Notes under the pieces: generated by a model
Seen by the model: the letters and a program-made list of their open reading frames with translations, nothing else
The model's database searches: none
What the model was told of the DNA's origin: nothing
In this document: positions 8,293-15,457 of the stretch, piece by piece
How positions within the stretch are numbered: position 1 is the stretch's first letter
Layout of the letters: every line of letters begins with the position of its first letter
Translations under genes and position numbers: made by a program
From: Parabacteroides sp.
Lineage (GTDB): Bacteria; Bacteroidota; Bacteroidia; Bacteroidales; Tannerellaceae
Direction of reading: 5' to 3'
Assembly (NCBI GenBank): GCA_020860905.1
Contig: JAJBTJ010000053.1
Span: forward strand, 1-37,725
Length of the DNA stretch: 37,725 nucleotides

Positions 8293-8962
8293 CGTGTGCG
8301 GCCGGGGAGGCCGGTTAGCGGCGTTGTTGCTGGGAGTGTGCCTGTTTTCCGGCCAGGCACAGGAAAAGCAAAACAACGAGGCGCTCTCGGCGTACGAGCA
8401 ACGTATCCTGCGTTACAAACAGGGCTGGTCGAAGCTCATCCCCGATTATTCCAAACTCCAGTATGCAGGCGGCATGGGGATGCTTTCGTTCGGGGTAGGC
8501 TGGGACTACGGGAAAAACAGGCAGTGGGAAACGGATGTATTTATCGGCTTCGTTCCCCGGTTCACGGGCGAGCACGGGCATGCCACGTTTACGGTGAAAG
8601 AAAATTACTACCCGTGGGAAATCGCCCTGAGCCCGATTAGGAACACCACAGCCTGGACACTCGAGCCGCTGTCGCTCTCGCTGTACGTGAACAAAATATT
8701 CGGCAACGGCGAGTTCTGGACGAAGCAACCCGAGAAGTATCCCGAAAAGTATTACGTATTGGCTACCAACCTGCGGTTCAACCTGGCCTTTGGGCAGCGC
8801 ATCAACCTGGCCGTACGTCACCCGCATTTCGCCCATACGGTGAGTGTATTTTACGAGGTGGGTACGAACGATTTGTATCTGATTTGCGCTATCCAGAACA
8901 AAACGCTGAAATTGCACGATATTTTCAGCCTGTCGCTGGGGCTGAAGTTCCAGTTCTTGTAA
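8273..8962 (+). CDS. Predicted outer-membrane beta-barrel protein
   Basis: The protein has 229 residues from the first ATG, which overlaps the upstream gene by 20 nt. A GTG at 8294, immediately after the upstream TAA, gives a cleaner signal peptide (RLAALLLGVCLFSGQA, cut before QEK) and may be the true start, implying translational coupling. The mature part alternates polar and aromatic residues in short strands (GVGWDYG, WETDVFIGF, LSLGLKFQFL) and ends in a hydrophobic strand with Phe, as in outer-membrane barrels. I do not recognise a named family. The linkage suggests that it works with the metallophosphoesterase, perhaps as a channel or surface partner; this is inferred from position only. 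Confidence 0.72.
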   Translation: MRWCGFNVCGRGGRLAALLLGVCLFSGQAQEKQNNEALSAYEQRILRYKQGWSKLIPDYSKLQYAGGMGMLSFGVGWDYGKNRQWETDVFIGFVPRFTGEHGHATFTVKENYYPWEIALSPIRNTTAWTLEPLSLSLYVNKIFGNGEFWTKQPEKYPEKYYVLATNLRFNLAFGQRINLAVRHPHFAHTVSVFYEVGTNDLYLICAIQNKTLKLHDIFSLSLGLKFQFL

Positions 8963-9063
8963 GAAAAAGCCGCTCGGGAGAGGGGCTGCCGGCAATGTGT
9001 AGTTTCCGTTGCGCGTGTGGATTTTTATTGTGGGGGATGTGAATATATGTGTAGAACTTTTAC

Positions 9064-9071
9064 TAATTTTG
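9064..9071 (+). promoter_or_regulatory. -7 box upstream of the YitT-family gene
   Basis: TAATTTTG fits TAnnTTTG and lies 80 nt before the ATG at 9152. No TTG is found at the usual distance upstream. The 189-bp gap separates this gene from the preceding pair, so an own promoter is expected. Confidence 0.35.
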
Positions 9072-9151
9072 CGGCTTCGTTCGGAAACGACGCGAAGTAA
9101 ATGGAAAAGAGATAAATACATAACATTGAACCTGATAAAACATACACGAAA

Positions 9152-10042
9152 ATGAAAGCTGCTTTTTCTGTTCCCGACAGGCAGGTGATGAGGGGGGAAG
9201 TAAAGGATTACCTTACCATCGCCTTGGGAATGATTTTGTACGGAATAGGATGGACCTTGTTCCTGTTGCCGAACGATATTACCACGGGTGCCGTGCCGGG
9301 TATCGCCTCTATCGTGTATTTCGCCACCGGTTTCCCGGTGCAATACACGTATTTTATGATTAATGTGGCTTTGCTGGTGTTGGCGCTGAAGGTGCTGGGG
9401 CTGAAGTTCTGCCTGAAAACCATTTTTGCCGTGTTCGTGCTTACCTTCTTCCTGTCGGTAATCCAGAAAGTGGCGCCGGCCTCTCCTTTGCTTCATAACC
9501 AGCCGTTTATGGCATGTATCTTGGGCGCTTCGTTTTGCGGTAGCGGTATCGGCATCGCTTTTTCGGCCAACGGAAGCACGGGCGGCACCGATATTATTGC
9601 GGCTATCGTAAACAAGTACCGCGATATTTCCCTGGGAAAGGTATTGCTGGTATGCGACCTGGTTATCATTACTTCCAGTTACTTCGTGCTGAAAGACTGG
9701 GAAAAGGTGCTGTACGGTTATGTAACGCTGTACGTAAGCAGTTTCGTGGTAGACCACATGGTGAACAGCGTCCGGCAATCGGTGCAGTTTTTCATTATTT
9801 CGAAGAAATATAAAGAGATAGGCGAGCAAATCAATATCAATCCGCACCGCGGAGTTACGTTAATTAATGCGACCGGCTTTTATACCGGGCAGGAAGTGCG
9901 GATGATGTTTATCCTGGCCAAGAAACGGGAGTCGAACACGATTTTCCGTCTGATTAAAGCCATCGACCCGGATGCGTTCGTTTCGCAGAGCGCCGTTATC
10001 GGGGTGTACGGGGAGGGGTTCGACCATATAAAAGTAAAATAA
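9152..10042 (+). CDS. YitT family membrane protein (YitT_membrane plus DUF2179)
   Basis: A 296-residue inner-membrane protein. The first 200 residues hold about five to six hydrophobic segments, and the family signatures GIGWTLFLLPNDITTG and STGGTDIIAAI are present. Residues about 215-290 form the cytosolic DUF2179 domain, with GVTLINATGFYTG and DPDAFVSQSAVIGVYGEGF. YitT proteins are widespread and commonly annotated as transporters, but no substrate is established for this member. The gene is monocistronic, with a hairpin just downstream. The start is set by the first ATG after the -7 box and leaves a short charged N-terminus before the first membrane segment. Confidence 0.92.
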   Translation: MKAAFSVPDRQVMRGEVKDYLTIALGMILYGIGWTLFLLPNDITTGAVPGIASIVYFATGFPVQYTYFMINVALLVLALKVLGLKFCLKTIFAVFVLTFFLSVIQKVAPASPLLHNQPFMACILGASFCGSGIGIAFSANGSTGGTDIIAAIVNKYRDISLGKVLLVCDLVIITSSYFVLKDWEKVLYGYVTLYVSSFVVDHMVNSVRQSVQFFIISKKYKEIGEQININPHRGVTLINATGFYTGQEVRMMFILAKKRESNTIFRLIKAIDPDAFVSQSAVIGVYGEGFDHIKVK

Positions 10043-10054
10043 CACAACAACGGG

Positions 10055-10088
10055 GGGATGGATAACCGTATCCTGCGGCATCCCGTTT
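10055..10088 (+). terminator. Probable terminator of the YitT-family gene
   Basis: GGGAT (10055-10059) pairs with ATCCC (10080-10084), and inside it GGATA (10060-10064) pairs with TATCC (10069-10073), with one bulge. Four T follow. The U-run is short, so efficiency is uncertain. Confidence 0.45.
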
Positions 10089-10179
10089 TGGGGAGATGCT
10101 GTAAATAATACGATAAAGCCCGATTCATTTGCCGGATTCTCTTTTTTTATGCCCGACAAAAACCGGCTTTATGCAGATA

Positions 10180-10276
10180 AAAACTGTATCCGCAGTCCTG
10201 CGGATGTCCGTCCTTAAGCTACGGATGTCCGTCCGCAGCCTGCGGACGAACATCCGCAAGCTAAGGATACAGTTTT
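10180..10276. repeat. Nested inverted-repeat element
   Basis: The outer arms AAAACTGTATCC (10180-10191) and GGATACAGTTTT (10265-10276) are perfect complements. Inside, TGCGGATGTCCGTCC (10199-10213) pairs with GGACGAACATCCGCA (10244-10258) with one mismatch. An alternative hairpin of 16 bp with one mismatch can form from a second copy of CGGATGTCCGTCC at 10222-10234. A 10-bp direct repeat AAACCGGCTT flanks the element at 10160-10169 and 10309-10318. It contains no ORF. It may be a REP- or MITE-like dispersed repeat or an RNA switch between two folds. The rest of the 376-bp gap 10043-10418 shows no gene. Confidence 0.7.
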
Positions 10277-10418
10277 CATTACCATAAACGGATGAAAAGG
10301 ACAGCTTGAAACCGGCTTATCCGGACAAGCAAGCCGAGAGTTCTTATTTACCGAATCCCCCTTTTAAATTCCGGAAAACCAGGCGGCGTTTCGTTACGCC
10401 GGATAAAATAAAGTTACA

Positions 10419-10871
10419 ATGGAAAAGATAAGTTACCTGAAACGAATCGTGTATACGCTCGTTTGCGTAATCGGATTGGGAGTGGCCGGCGGCGGTAGTT
10501 ACGGATTTTACCGTCTGCATGAGGTGGAACAGTACTATGTACCTGTTACCGGCCGCATAAAAAGTATCGTCGAACACAAGGAATACCGGCGGGGAAAAAG
10601 ACGGGTTTATTACGATGTTACGGTTTCCTATCCGGTAGGAAACGTATCGTACGAGGCTCCGTTGAATATCCAATCTTCTTTTATGGAAGTAGGCGACCCG
10701 GTGGCGATTCTGTATAATCCGGAAAACCCGGACGAAATTCGCGAGGCCGAGTCTGAAAAAGTAGTATACGGAACGATGATGGGCTGCGGGTTGATTCTGC
10801 TGCTGTCCGATTGGCTGTTGCTTCCCTTGATGTTCAGGCATATCGAACGGCGCCGCCGGGAAGAAGAATAG
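10419..10871 (+). CDS. DUF3592 domain membrane protein
   Basis: A 150-residue protein with a membrane segment at about 10-30 and another at about 117-136. The extracytoplasmic middle is a small beta domain with the DUF3592 pattern: VTGRIKSI, then RVYYDVTVSYPVGN, then VGDPVAILYNPENPDE. The highly charged tail (RRRREEE) is cytoplasmic. DUF3592 proteins have no established function. It stands between the inverted-repeat element and the convergent gtrA-like gene, so it is probably transcribed alone. The start is the ATG following an AT-rich leader. Confidence 0.85.
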   Translation: MEKISYLKRIVYTLVCVIGLGVAGGGSYGFYRLHEVEQYYVPVTGRIKSIVEHKEYRRGKRRVYYDVTVSYPVGNVSYEAPLNIQSSFMEVGDPVAILYNPENPDEIREAESEKVVYGTMMGCGLILLLSDWLLLPLMFRHIERRRREEE

Positions 10872-10912
10872 TGTTTTCCCTTGCGGGCGGTTCCCGGAGC
10901 GTACCGGATAAG

Positions 10913-11305
10913 TCAGGCGGGTTTGTTCCCGATAAACGTAAGCCTCTTATTCATGATAAAATTGATAGCCCCGTAGATAAACAACCCTAAAAACTGGGCG
11001 AGGTACTCGTTCAGCCCCGCTATTTCCACCATCAACAGCAACGAAGCGAATTGCGCGGCATACGCACAGCCGAAAGCCACGAGGAACAACGGGATTTCGC
11101 GCCTGAACTTGCCGGTGTGGGAACCGAAAATCCAGTATTTGCTCCAGATAAAGTTATTAATCAGCGCGGCGATGTAGCCCGTGATGTTCGACCACAGGTA
11201 ATTGCAGTCGAGCTTGTCCATCATCAGCCAGATAACGGCGGCCGTAATCAGGGCGTTCAGGGTTCCTATCAAGGCAAAACGCAGGATACGTACGGAATTT
11301 TTCAT
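10913..11305 (-). CDS. GtrA-like membrane protein
   Basis: A 130-residue protein with four predicted membrane helices (about 8-28, 37-56, 71-93 and 101-118). It has the GtrA family patterns FALIGTLNALI near the start and NFIMNKRLTF at the end. GtrA-type proteins are thought to move lipid-linked sugars across the inner membrane, or otherwise assist cell-surface glycan modification. It lies 12 nt after the rhomboid gene and is the last gene of the metF-holB-rhomboid run. No glycosyltransferase is adjacent, so the glycan partner is not evident. Confidence 0.88.
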   Translation of the reverse strand: MKNSVRILRFALIGTLNALITAAVIWLMMDKLDCNYLWSNITGYIAALINNFIWSKYWIFGSHTGKFRREIPLFLVAFGCAYAAQFASLLLMVEIAGLNEYLAQFLGLFIYGAINFIMNKRLTFIGNKPA

Positions 11306-11317
11306 TCTCCCGGTTTT

Positions 11318-11914
11318 TCAGAAATGTGAAAGGAAGCTCCGGAGAAGAGTAGGGTCCAGCAACGCCGGGTAAACGAACCCGTATACCGCCCCGTAGAAAT
11401 GGGCGTTATGGTTGATATTGTCGCCGCCCCGTTTATTCATGTACTGGCAATAAATAAGGTAAAGCACGCCGAACACGATGCCCGGTATGGGAAGGGCGGC
11501 AAACAAGAGTATTTTACTCCAGGGGTCGAGGAAGATAGCCGAGAAAAGCACGGCCGAAACCGCTCCCGAGGCTCCGATGGAAATATAGGCGGGGTTGTTA
11601 TGATGCTTCACGAGGTCGGGCGCCGAAGCTACGATAAGGCCGCCGAAATACAAACCCAAAAAGGCGCCGTTCCCGAAGCCCATATACCGGAATGCCTGCT
11701 CCATATACATGCCGAACGACCAGAACGTGAACATATTAACCAGTAAATGGGTAAAATCGGCATGTACGAAACCGTGCGTGATTACCCGGTACCATTCCTT
11801 TTTTTTGATTACCAGGTACGGGATAAGCGCCAGCTTGACAAACAGTTCCCGGTTATTGAAACACAGATACGAAACTACTACGGTAATCCCGATGATAAGG
11901 TATGTAATTGTCAT
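11318..11914 (-). CDS. Rhomboid family intramembrane serine protease
   Basis: A 198-residue polytopic protein with about six membrane helices. The catalytic dyad is visible: Ser116 in the motif GASG and His172 in NHNAHFYGAVYG. The family L1-loop pattern HGFVHADFTHLLVNM is at 47-61. It cleaves membrane proteins within or near the bilayer; the substrates are unknown. The gene lies 61 nt downstream of holB and 12 nt upstream of the gtrA-like gene, in the same orientation, so it is probably co-transcribed with them. Confidence 0.92.
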   Translation of the reverse strand: MTITYLIIGITVVVSYLCFNNRELFVKLALIPYLVIKKKEWYRVITHGFVHADFTHLLVNMFTFWSFGMYMEQAFRYMGFGNGAFLGLYFGGLIVASAPDLVKHHNNPAYISIGASGAVSAVLFSAIFLDPWSKILLFAALPIPGIVFGVLYLIYCQYMNKRGGDNINHNAHFYGAVYGFVYPALLDPTLLRSFLSHF

Positions 11915-11975
11915 AACGATTGCAATTTTAGTTTGCGAGGCAAAAATACGGCTTTCTTTTCGTAAAAAATACTGC

Positions 11976-13100
11976 CTACCGTTTTAATAGTACGGTAATT
12001 TTTAGCGACAGGTCGAAAAATACCATCTTGGCATTCACATTCTGGCTGATGTGTTGCTCGGCTTTTTCCAGTTCGTTCATCAAATCGAACACGTTCCGCT
12101 CGTTTACGAAAGGCGAGAATTTCACCGAAAACGTGGTTTCGTCGTAATTCATGTAGTTCAGGTCGGGTTCCCGGAACCGGTATACGAAGTTTTCGCGTAT
12201 CATCCGCTGTGCGAACGACAGGAAGTTTTTCTGCGCTTCCCGTCCGAGGGTGGCGAACCGCTCGGCCGCTTCCTTCATCCCTTTTACGTTGCGGGCCCAC
12301 GAATTGCGCATGATGTTCTTGAACATTTCCAGGAACAGCTTGTTTTCTTCGCTCAGGCTGATTACTTCCATCGCCTTGATGAAATTCCCGTTGGCGATGT
12401 GGGCTACGTTTTTGGCGTCTTCTTTCGAAAGCCCGAACCGGCTTGTCAGGGTGTTGCAAACGGCATCCGTCGCGATACCCCGTATGTTGATGCGTTGCGA
12501 GCGCGACTGGATGGTGCCGATAATCAAATCGGGCATGTTCGAGATGAGCAGGAAAATCGTATTGGCAGGCGGCTCCTCTATCATCTTCAGCAGCTTGTTG
12601 GCGCATGCCTCGTTCATCTTCTCGGGGAGCCATACCAGCAAAACGCGGTAAGTCGCCTCGTAGGCTTTCAGGCTCAGCTTGCGGATGATTTCGTCGCTTT
12701 CTTTGGCGTAGATAAGAGCCTGTTTGTTTTCTGCGTCCAGGTACCCGAGCCAGGTGTTCAAGTTGAAGTACGGACGGTCCTGCAAAAAGGCGCGCCATTC
12801 GGAAAGATAGTCGTCGCATACCTCTTTCTTTTTCTCTTTGCTGGCTACGATCGGGAAAACGAAATGCAGGTCGGGATGTACCAGTTCGTCGAATTTCAGG
12901 CACGAGGGGCATTTCCCGCAGGCATCCGTTTCGCCCGGCCGGGCGCAGTTCAGGTAACGGGCGTAGGCTAAAGCCAACGGAAAGGCGCCGGCGCCTTCGG
13001 GTTCGCAGAAAAGTTGCGCATGCGGTACTACGCCGCTCTGGGCGGAACGGATAAGGCGCTGCTTGATTTCTTCCTGGCCGATTACGTCTCTGAAATACAT
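11976..13100 (-). CDS. holB: DNA polymerase III subunit delta prime
   Basis: A 374-residue clamp-loader AAA+ protein. It begins with the family opening FRDVIGQEEIKQRL. A zinc module C52, C61, C64, C67 is present. The Walker A position (CEPEGAGAF, 32-40) has lost the GK[S/T] lysine and cannot be a normal ATP site, as is usual for delta prime, which plays a structural role in the clamp loader. The later motif MIEEPPANTIFLL and the arginine-containing SRSQRI are typical. The start ATG is one base after the metF stop codon, so the two are translationally coupled. A dnaX-type tau/gamma identity is less likely because of the dead P-loop. Confidence 0.92.
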   Translation of the reverse strand: MYFRDVIGQEEIKQRLIRSAQSGVVPHAQLFCEPEGAGAFPLALAYARYLNCARPGETDACGKCPSCLKFDELVHPDLHFVFPIVASKEKKKEVCDDYLSEWRAFLQDRPYFNLNTWLGYLDAENKQALIYAKESDEIIRKLSLKAYEATYRVLLVWLPEKMNEACANKLLKMIEEPPANTIFLLISNMPDLIIGTIQSRSQRINIRGIATDAVCNTLTSRFGLSKEDAKNVAHIANGNFIKAMEVISLSEENKLFLEMFKNIMRNSWARNVKGMKEAAERFATLGREAQKNFLSFAQRMIRENFVYRFREPDLNYMNYDETTFSVKFSPFVNERNVFDLMNELEKAEQHISQNVNAKMVFFDLSLKITVLLKR

Positions 13101-13101
13101 A

Positions 13102-14055
13102 TCAATAAATCTCCTTTGCTACCTGGCGGATGCTATCGGAAGCCATCAGCGAATAAAAATGAAGGCTCGGCACGCCGTGGGCAATCAGGTCGCGGCATTG
13201 CCGGATGCACCATTCGATTCCCACCTGTTTCGCCGCTTCGTCAGTCCGGCATTTGCGCAACTCCTGTGCGAACGCTTCCGGAATCTCCGAGCGGAATATC
13301 TTGGGCAACACGGTAAGCTGGTTCCTGAATACCACCGGCTTGATGCCCGGGATAATCGGAACCGTGATTCCTTCCTTCCGGCAGCGGTCTACGAATGCAT
13401 AGTATTTCGCATTGTCGAAAAACATCTGGGTAACGATGTAGTCGGCCCCGTTGTTTACCTTTTCTTTCAGGTAGAAAATATCCGAGTCCATATTGGGCGC
13501 CTCCTCATGTTTTTCGGGATAGCCGGCAACACCGTACGAAAACGGAACGGCCGGCTTGTCGAAACTGCTGCCGTCGAGCGCCACGCCCCGGTTGAAGTCG
13601 TTTACCTGGCGTTGCAGGTCGCAGGCATGCTCGTGGCACTCGTCGGCCGGAAGCCGGGAAGCCTCTATCGTTTTAACGTCGCCCCGCAGCAACAGCAGGT
13701 CGTACACGCCCAGGAAGTTGAGGTCGATAAGCGCATACTCCGTTTCGTCTTTGGTAAATCCTTTGCAAATGATGTGGGGTACCGCCGTGATACCGTATTT
13801 GTTTTGAATAGCGGCTGCAATCGCTACCGAACCGGGACGCTTGCGGATATTGAATTTCCGGAGGTTGCCGTCGGGCATCGTTTTATACACGTATTCGCTG
13901 TGATGGGAAGTGATATTGATGTATCGGGAGTCGAACTCACGGAGCTTGTCGATAACGTTGTATACCTTTTCGATGCTGTTGCCTTTGAGCGGCGGGAGTA
14001 TTTCGAACGAGAAGGTCGTTTTTCCGGAGTTCCGTATCAGGTCGATTACTTTCAT
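13102..14055 (-). CDS. metF: Methylenetetrahydrofolate reductase
   Basis: A 317-residue flavoprotein of the MTHFR TIM-barrel family, slightly longer than E. coli MetF. It reduces 5,10-methylene-THF to 5-methyl-THF for methionine synthesis. Visible motifs are the N-terminal FSFEILPP with the catalytic-type Glu, NITSHHS, PHIICKG, LLLRGD, PFSYGVAGYPEKH and DYIVTQMFFDN, the last being the folate-binding stretch. It is the first gene of the metF-holB-rhomboid-gtrA-like run, divergent from ilvE across a 178-bp intergenic region. Confidence 0.96.
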   Translation of the reverse strand: MKVIDLIRNSGKTTFSFEILPPLKGNSIEKVYNVIDKLREFDSRYINITSHHSEYVYKTMPDGNLRKFNIRKRPGSVAIAAAIQNKYGITAVPHIICKGFTKDETEYALIDLNFLGVYDLLLLRGDVKTIEASRLPADECHEHACDLQRQVNDFNRGVALDGSSFDKPAVPFSYGVAGYPEKHEEAPNMDSDIFYLKEKVNNGADYIVTQMFFDNAKYYAFVDRCRKEGITVPIIPGIKPVVFRNQLTVLPKIFRSEIPEAFAQELRKCRTDEAAKQVGIEWCIRQCRDLIAHGVPSLHFYSLMASDSIRQVAKEIY

Positions 14056-14168
14056 ATATTATATACATTGTTTGTTGTTAAGCCGGAAGAGCCGCGAACA
14101 CGCTTGTTCGTTTACCGGAAATGGATGGTTAAGGCGCGTGCTCGTTTCCTCTCTTCATTATTTTGCTA

Positions 14169-14205
14169 CAAATGTAATGAATTTAGTTTGAAAAGTTTAA
14201 TTTTG
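14169..14205. promoter_or_regulatory. Divergent promoter region between metF and ilvE
   Basis: Two -7 boxes fit TAnnTTTG. On the minus strand TACATTTG (14176-14169) faces metF, about 113 nt before its ATG. On the plus strand TAATTTTG (14198-14205) faces ilvE, about 28 nt before its ATG. Neither has a clear -33 box at 19-21 nt. The two boxes are only 21 bp apart, so the divergent promoters would overlap. Confidence 0.45.
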
Positions 14206-14233
14206 CAACAACAATCTAATATAAGGATAGGAT

Positions 14234-15253
14234 ATGGAAAATATGAACTGGTCTGATCTTTCGTTCGGTTATATGAAGACAGACTATAACGTACGCTGTT
14301 ATTACCGCGACGGGCAGTGGGGCGAGCTCGAAATCTGCTCTTCCGATATTGTTAACATCCACATGGCGGCCACCTGCTTGCATTACGGGCAAGAATCGTT
14401 CGAAGGCCTGAAGGTTTTCAAGGGGAAAGACGGGAAAGCCCGTGTTTTCCGTATGGACGAGAATGCCAAACGCATGCAATCGTCGAGCCGGGGTATCCGG
14501 ATGCCCGAATTACCTGTCGAAAAGTTCGAAGAAGCCGTACGTACGGTGGTAAAACTGAACAAACGTTTTATTCCGCCTTACGAAAGCGGCGCGTCTTTAT
14601 ATGTGCGCCCGTTGATGTTGGGGCTGGGCGCCCAAGTAGGGGTAAAGCCCGCTACCGAATACCTGTTTATGATTTTCGTTACGCCGGTGGGCCCCTATTT
14701 CAAGGGCGGATTCAAGCCGTCGGACGTGTGCATCATGCGCGAGTACGACCGGGCCGCTCCCTGCGGAACCGGTACGATTAAGGTGGGAGGGAACTATGCC
14801 GCCAGCCTGGTTGCCGGCGAGAGAGCCCATTCGCAAGGCTATGCCGCCGTACTTTACCTCGACCCGCGCGAGAAAAAATACTTAGACGAATGCGGGCCGG
14901 CTAATTTCTTCGCTATCCGAGGGAACAGTTATATAACGCCGCAGTCGAACTCTATTTTACCTTCTATCACCAACAAGAGCCTGATGCAACTGGCCGAATC
15001 GATGGGGATGACGGTAGAACGGCGTCCGGTGCCGGTGGAAGAGCTGGCTACGTTCGACGAAGCAGCCGAATGCGGTACGGCTGCCGTAATCGCGCCGATA
15101 GGCCGTATCGACGATTTGGACGAAAACAAATCGTACGTTTTCTCGGCCGACGGCAAGCCGGGGCCTGTATGCGAAAAGCTGTATACCCGGTTGCGTGCCA
15201 TCCAGTACGGCGACGAGCCGGATACGTTCGGCTGGGTAACGGTGCTCGATTGA
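14234..15253 (+). CDS. ilvE: Branched-chain amino acid aminotransferase
   Basis: A 339-residue fold-type IV PLP enzyme of the long (class II-like) BCAT form. The PLP lysine is Lys183 in GTGTIKVGGNYAAS. Other family stretches are LHYGQESFEGLKVF, RMDENAKRMQ, YVRPLMLGLG and the C-terminal ECGTAAVIAPI that binds the cofactor phosphate. It interconverts leucine, isoleucine and valine with their 2-oxo acids using glutamate. The gene is monocistronic and divergent from metF. No other branched-chain biosynthesis gene is in the window. Confidence 0.95.
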   Translation: MENMNWSDLSFGYMKTDYNVRCYYRDGQWGELEICSSDIVNIHMAATCLHYGQESFEGLKVFKGKDGKARVFRMDENAKRMQSSSRGIRMPELPVEKFEEAVRTVVKLNKRFIPPYESGASLYVRPLMLGLGAQVGVKPATEYLFMIFVTPVGPYFKGGFKPSDVCIMREYDRAAPCGTGTIKVGGNYAASLVAGERAHSQGYAAVLYLDPREKKYLDECGPANFFAIRGNSYITPQSNSILPSITNKSLMQLAESMGMTVERRPVPVEELATFDEAAECGTAAVIAPIGRIDDLDENKSYVFSADGKPGPVCEKLYTRLRAIQYGDEPDTFGWVTVLD

Positions 15254-15383
15254 GCCGGCAAGCGGAACGGACTTTCCGGAGAATGGTATCGACAAAAGAG
15301 AAAGCAGCTCGATTCGTATGTGCTTTTCTCCGGAATTATCTACTGGCAATTACCAATTATTAAATATAATTGCTATCCCGGTA

Positions 15384-15414
15384 TTGCAAAATAGGAATTT
15401 TCTTCCTATTTTTG
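15384..15414 (+). promoter_or_regulatory. Promoter of the AAA ATPase gene
   Basis: TTG (15384-15386), a 20-nt spacer and TATTTTTG (15407-15414) are an exact Bacteroidota consensus promoter. Transcription would start near 15421 with a leader of about 37 nt to the GTG start. Confidence 0.75.
15388..15412. repeat. Perfect palindrome overlapping the -7 box
   Basis: AAAATAGGAA (15388-15397) and TTCCTATTTT (15403-15412) are perfect 10-bp arms around a 5-nt centre. The palindrome fills the spacer of the promoter and runs into the -7 box. Its position fits an operator for a dimeric repressor. It lies upstream of the predicted start site, so it would not be part of the mRNA. Confidence 0.6.
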
Positions 15415-15457
15415 CCCCAAGGAAAACAAAGAGAGGCTGTAGCTATATCGAATTATT

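Noticed and set aside
8315-9847. 510-residue minus-strand ORF across the outer-membrane protein and YitT-family genes
   Set aside because: It overlaps two well-supported plus-strand genes and shows no domain; an antisense shadow.
10180-10276. CRISPR-like repeat array
   Set aside because: The repeats are inverted and nested, with no regular spacers.
13063-14256. 397-residue plus-strand ORF opposite metF
   Set aside because: It covers the whole metF gene in antisense and has no family motif.
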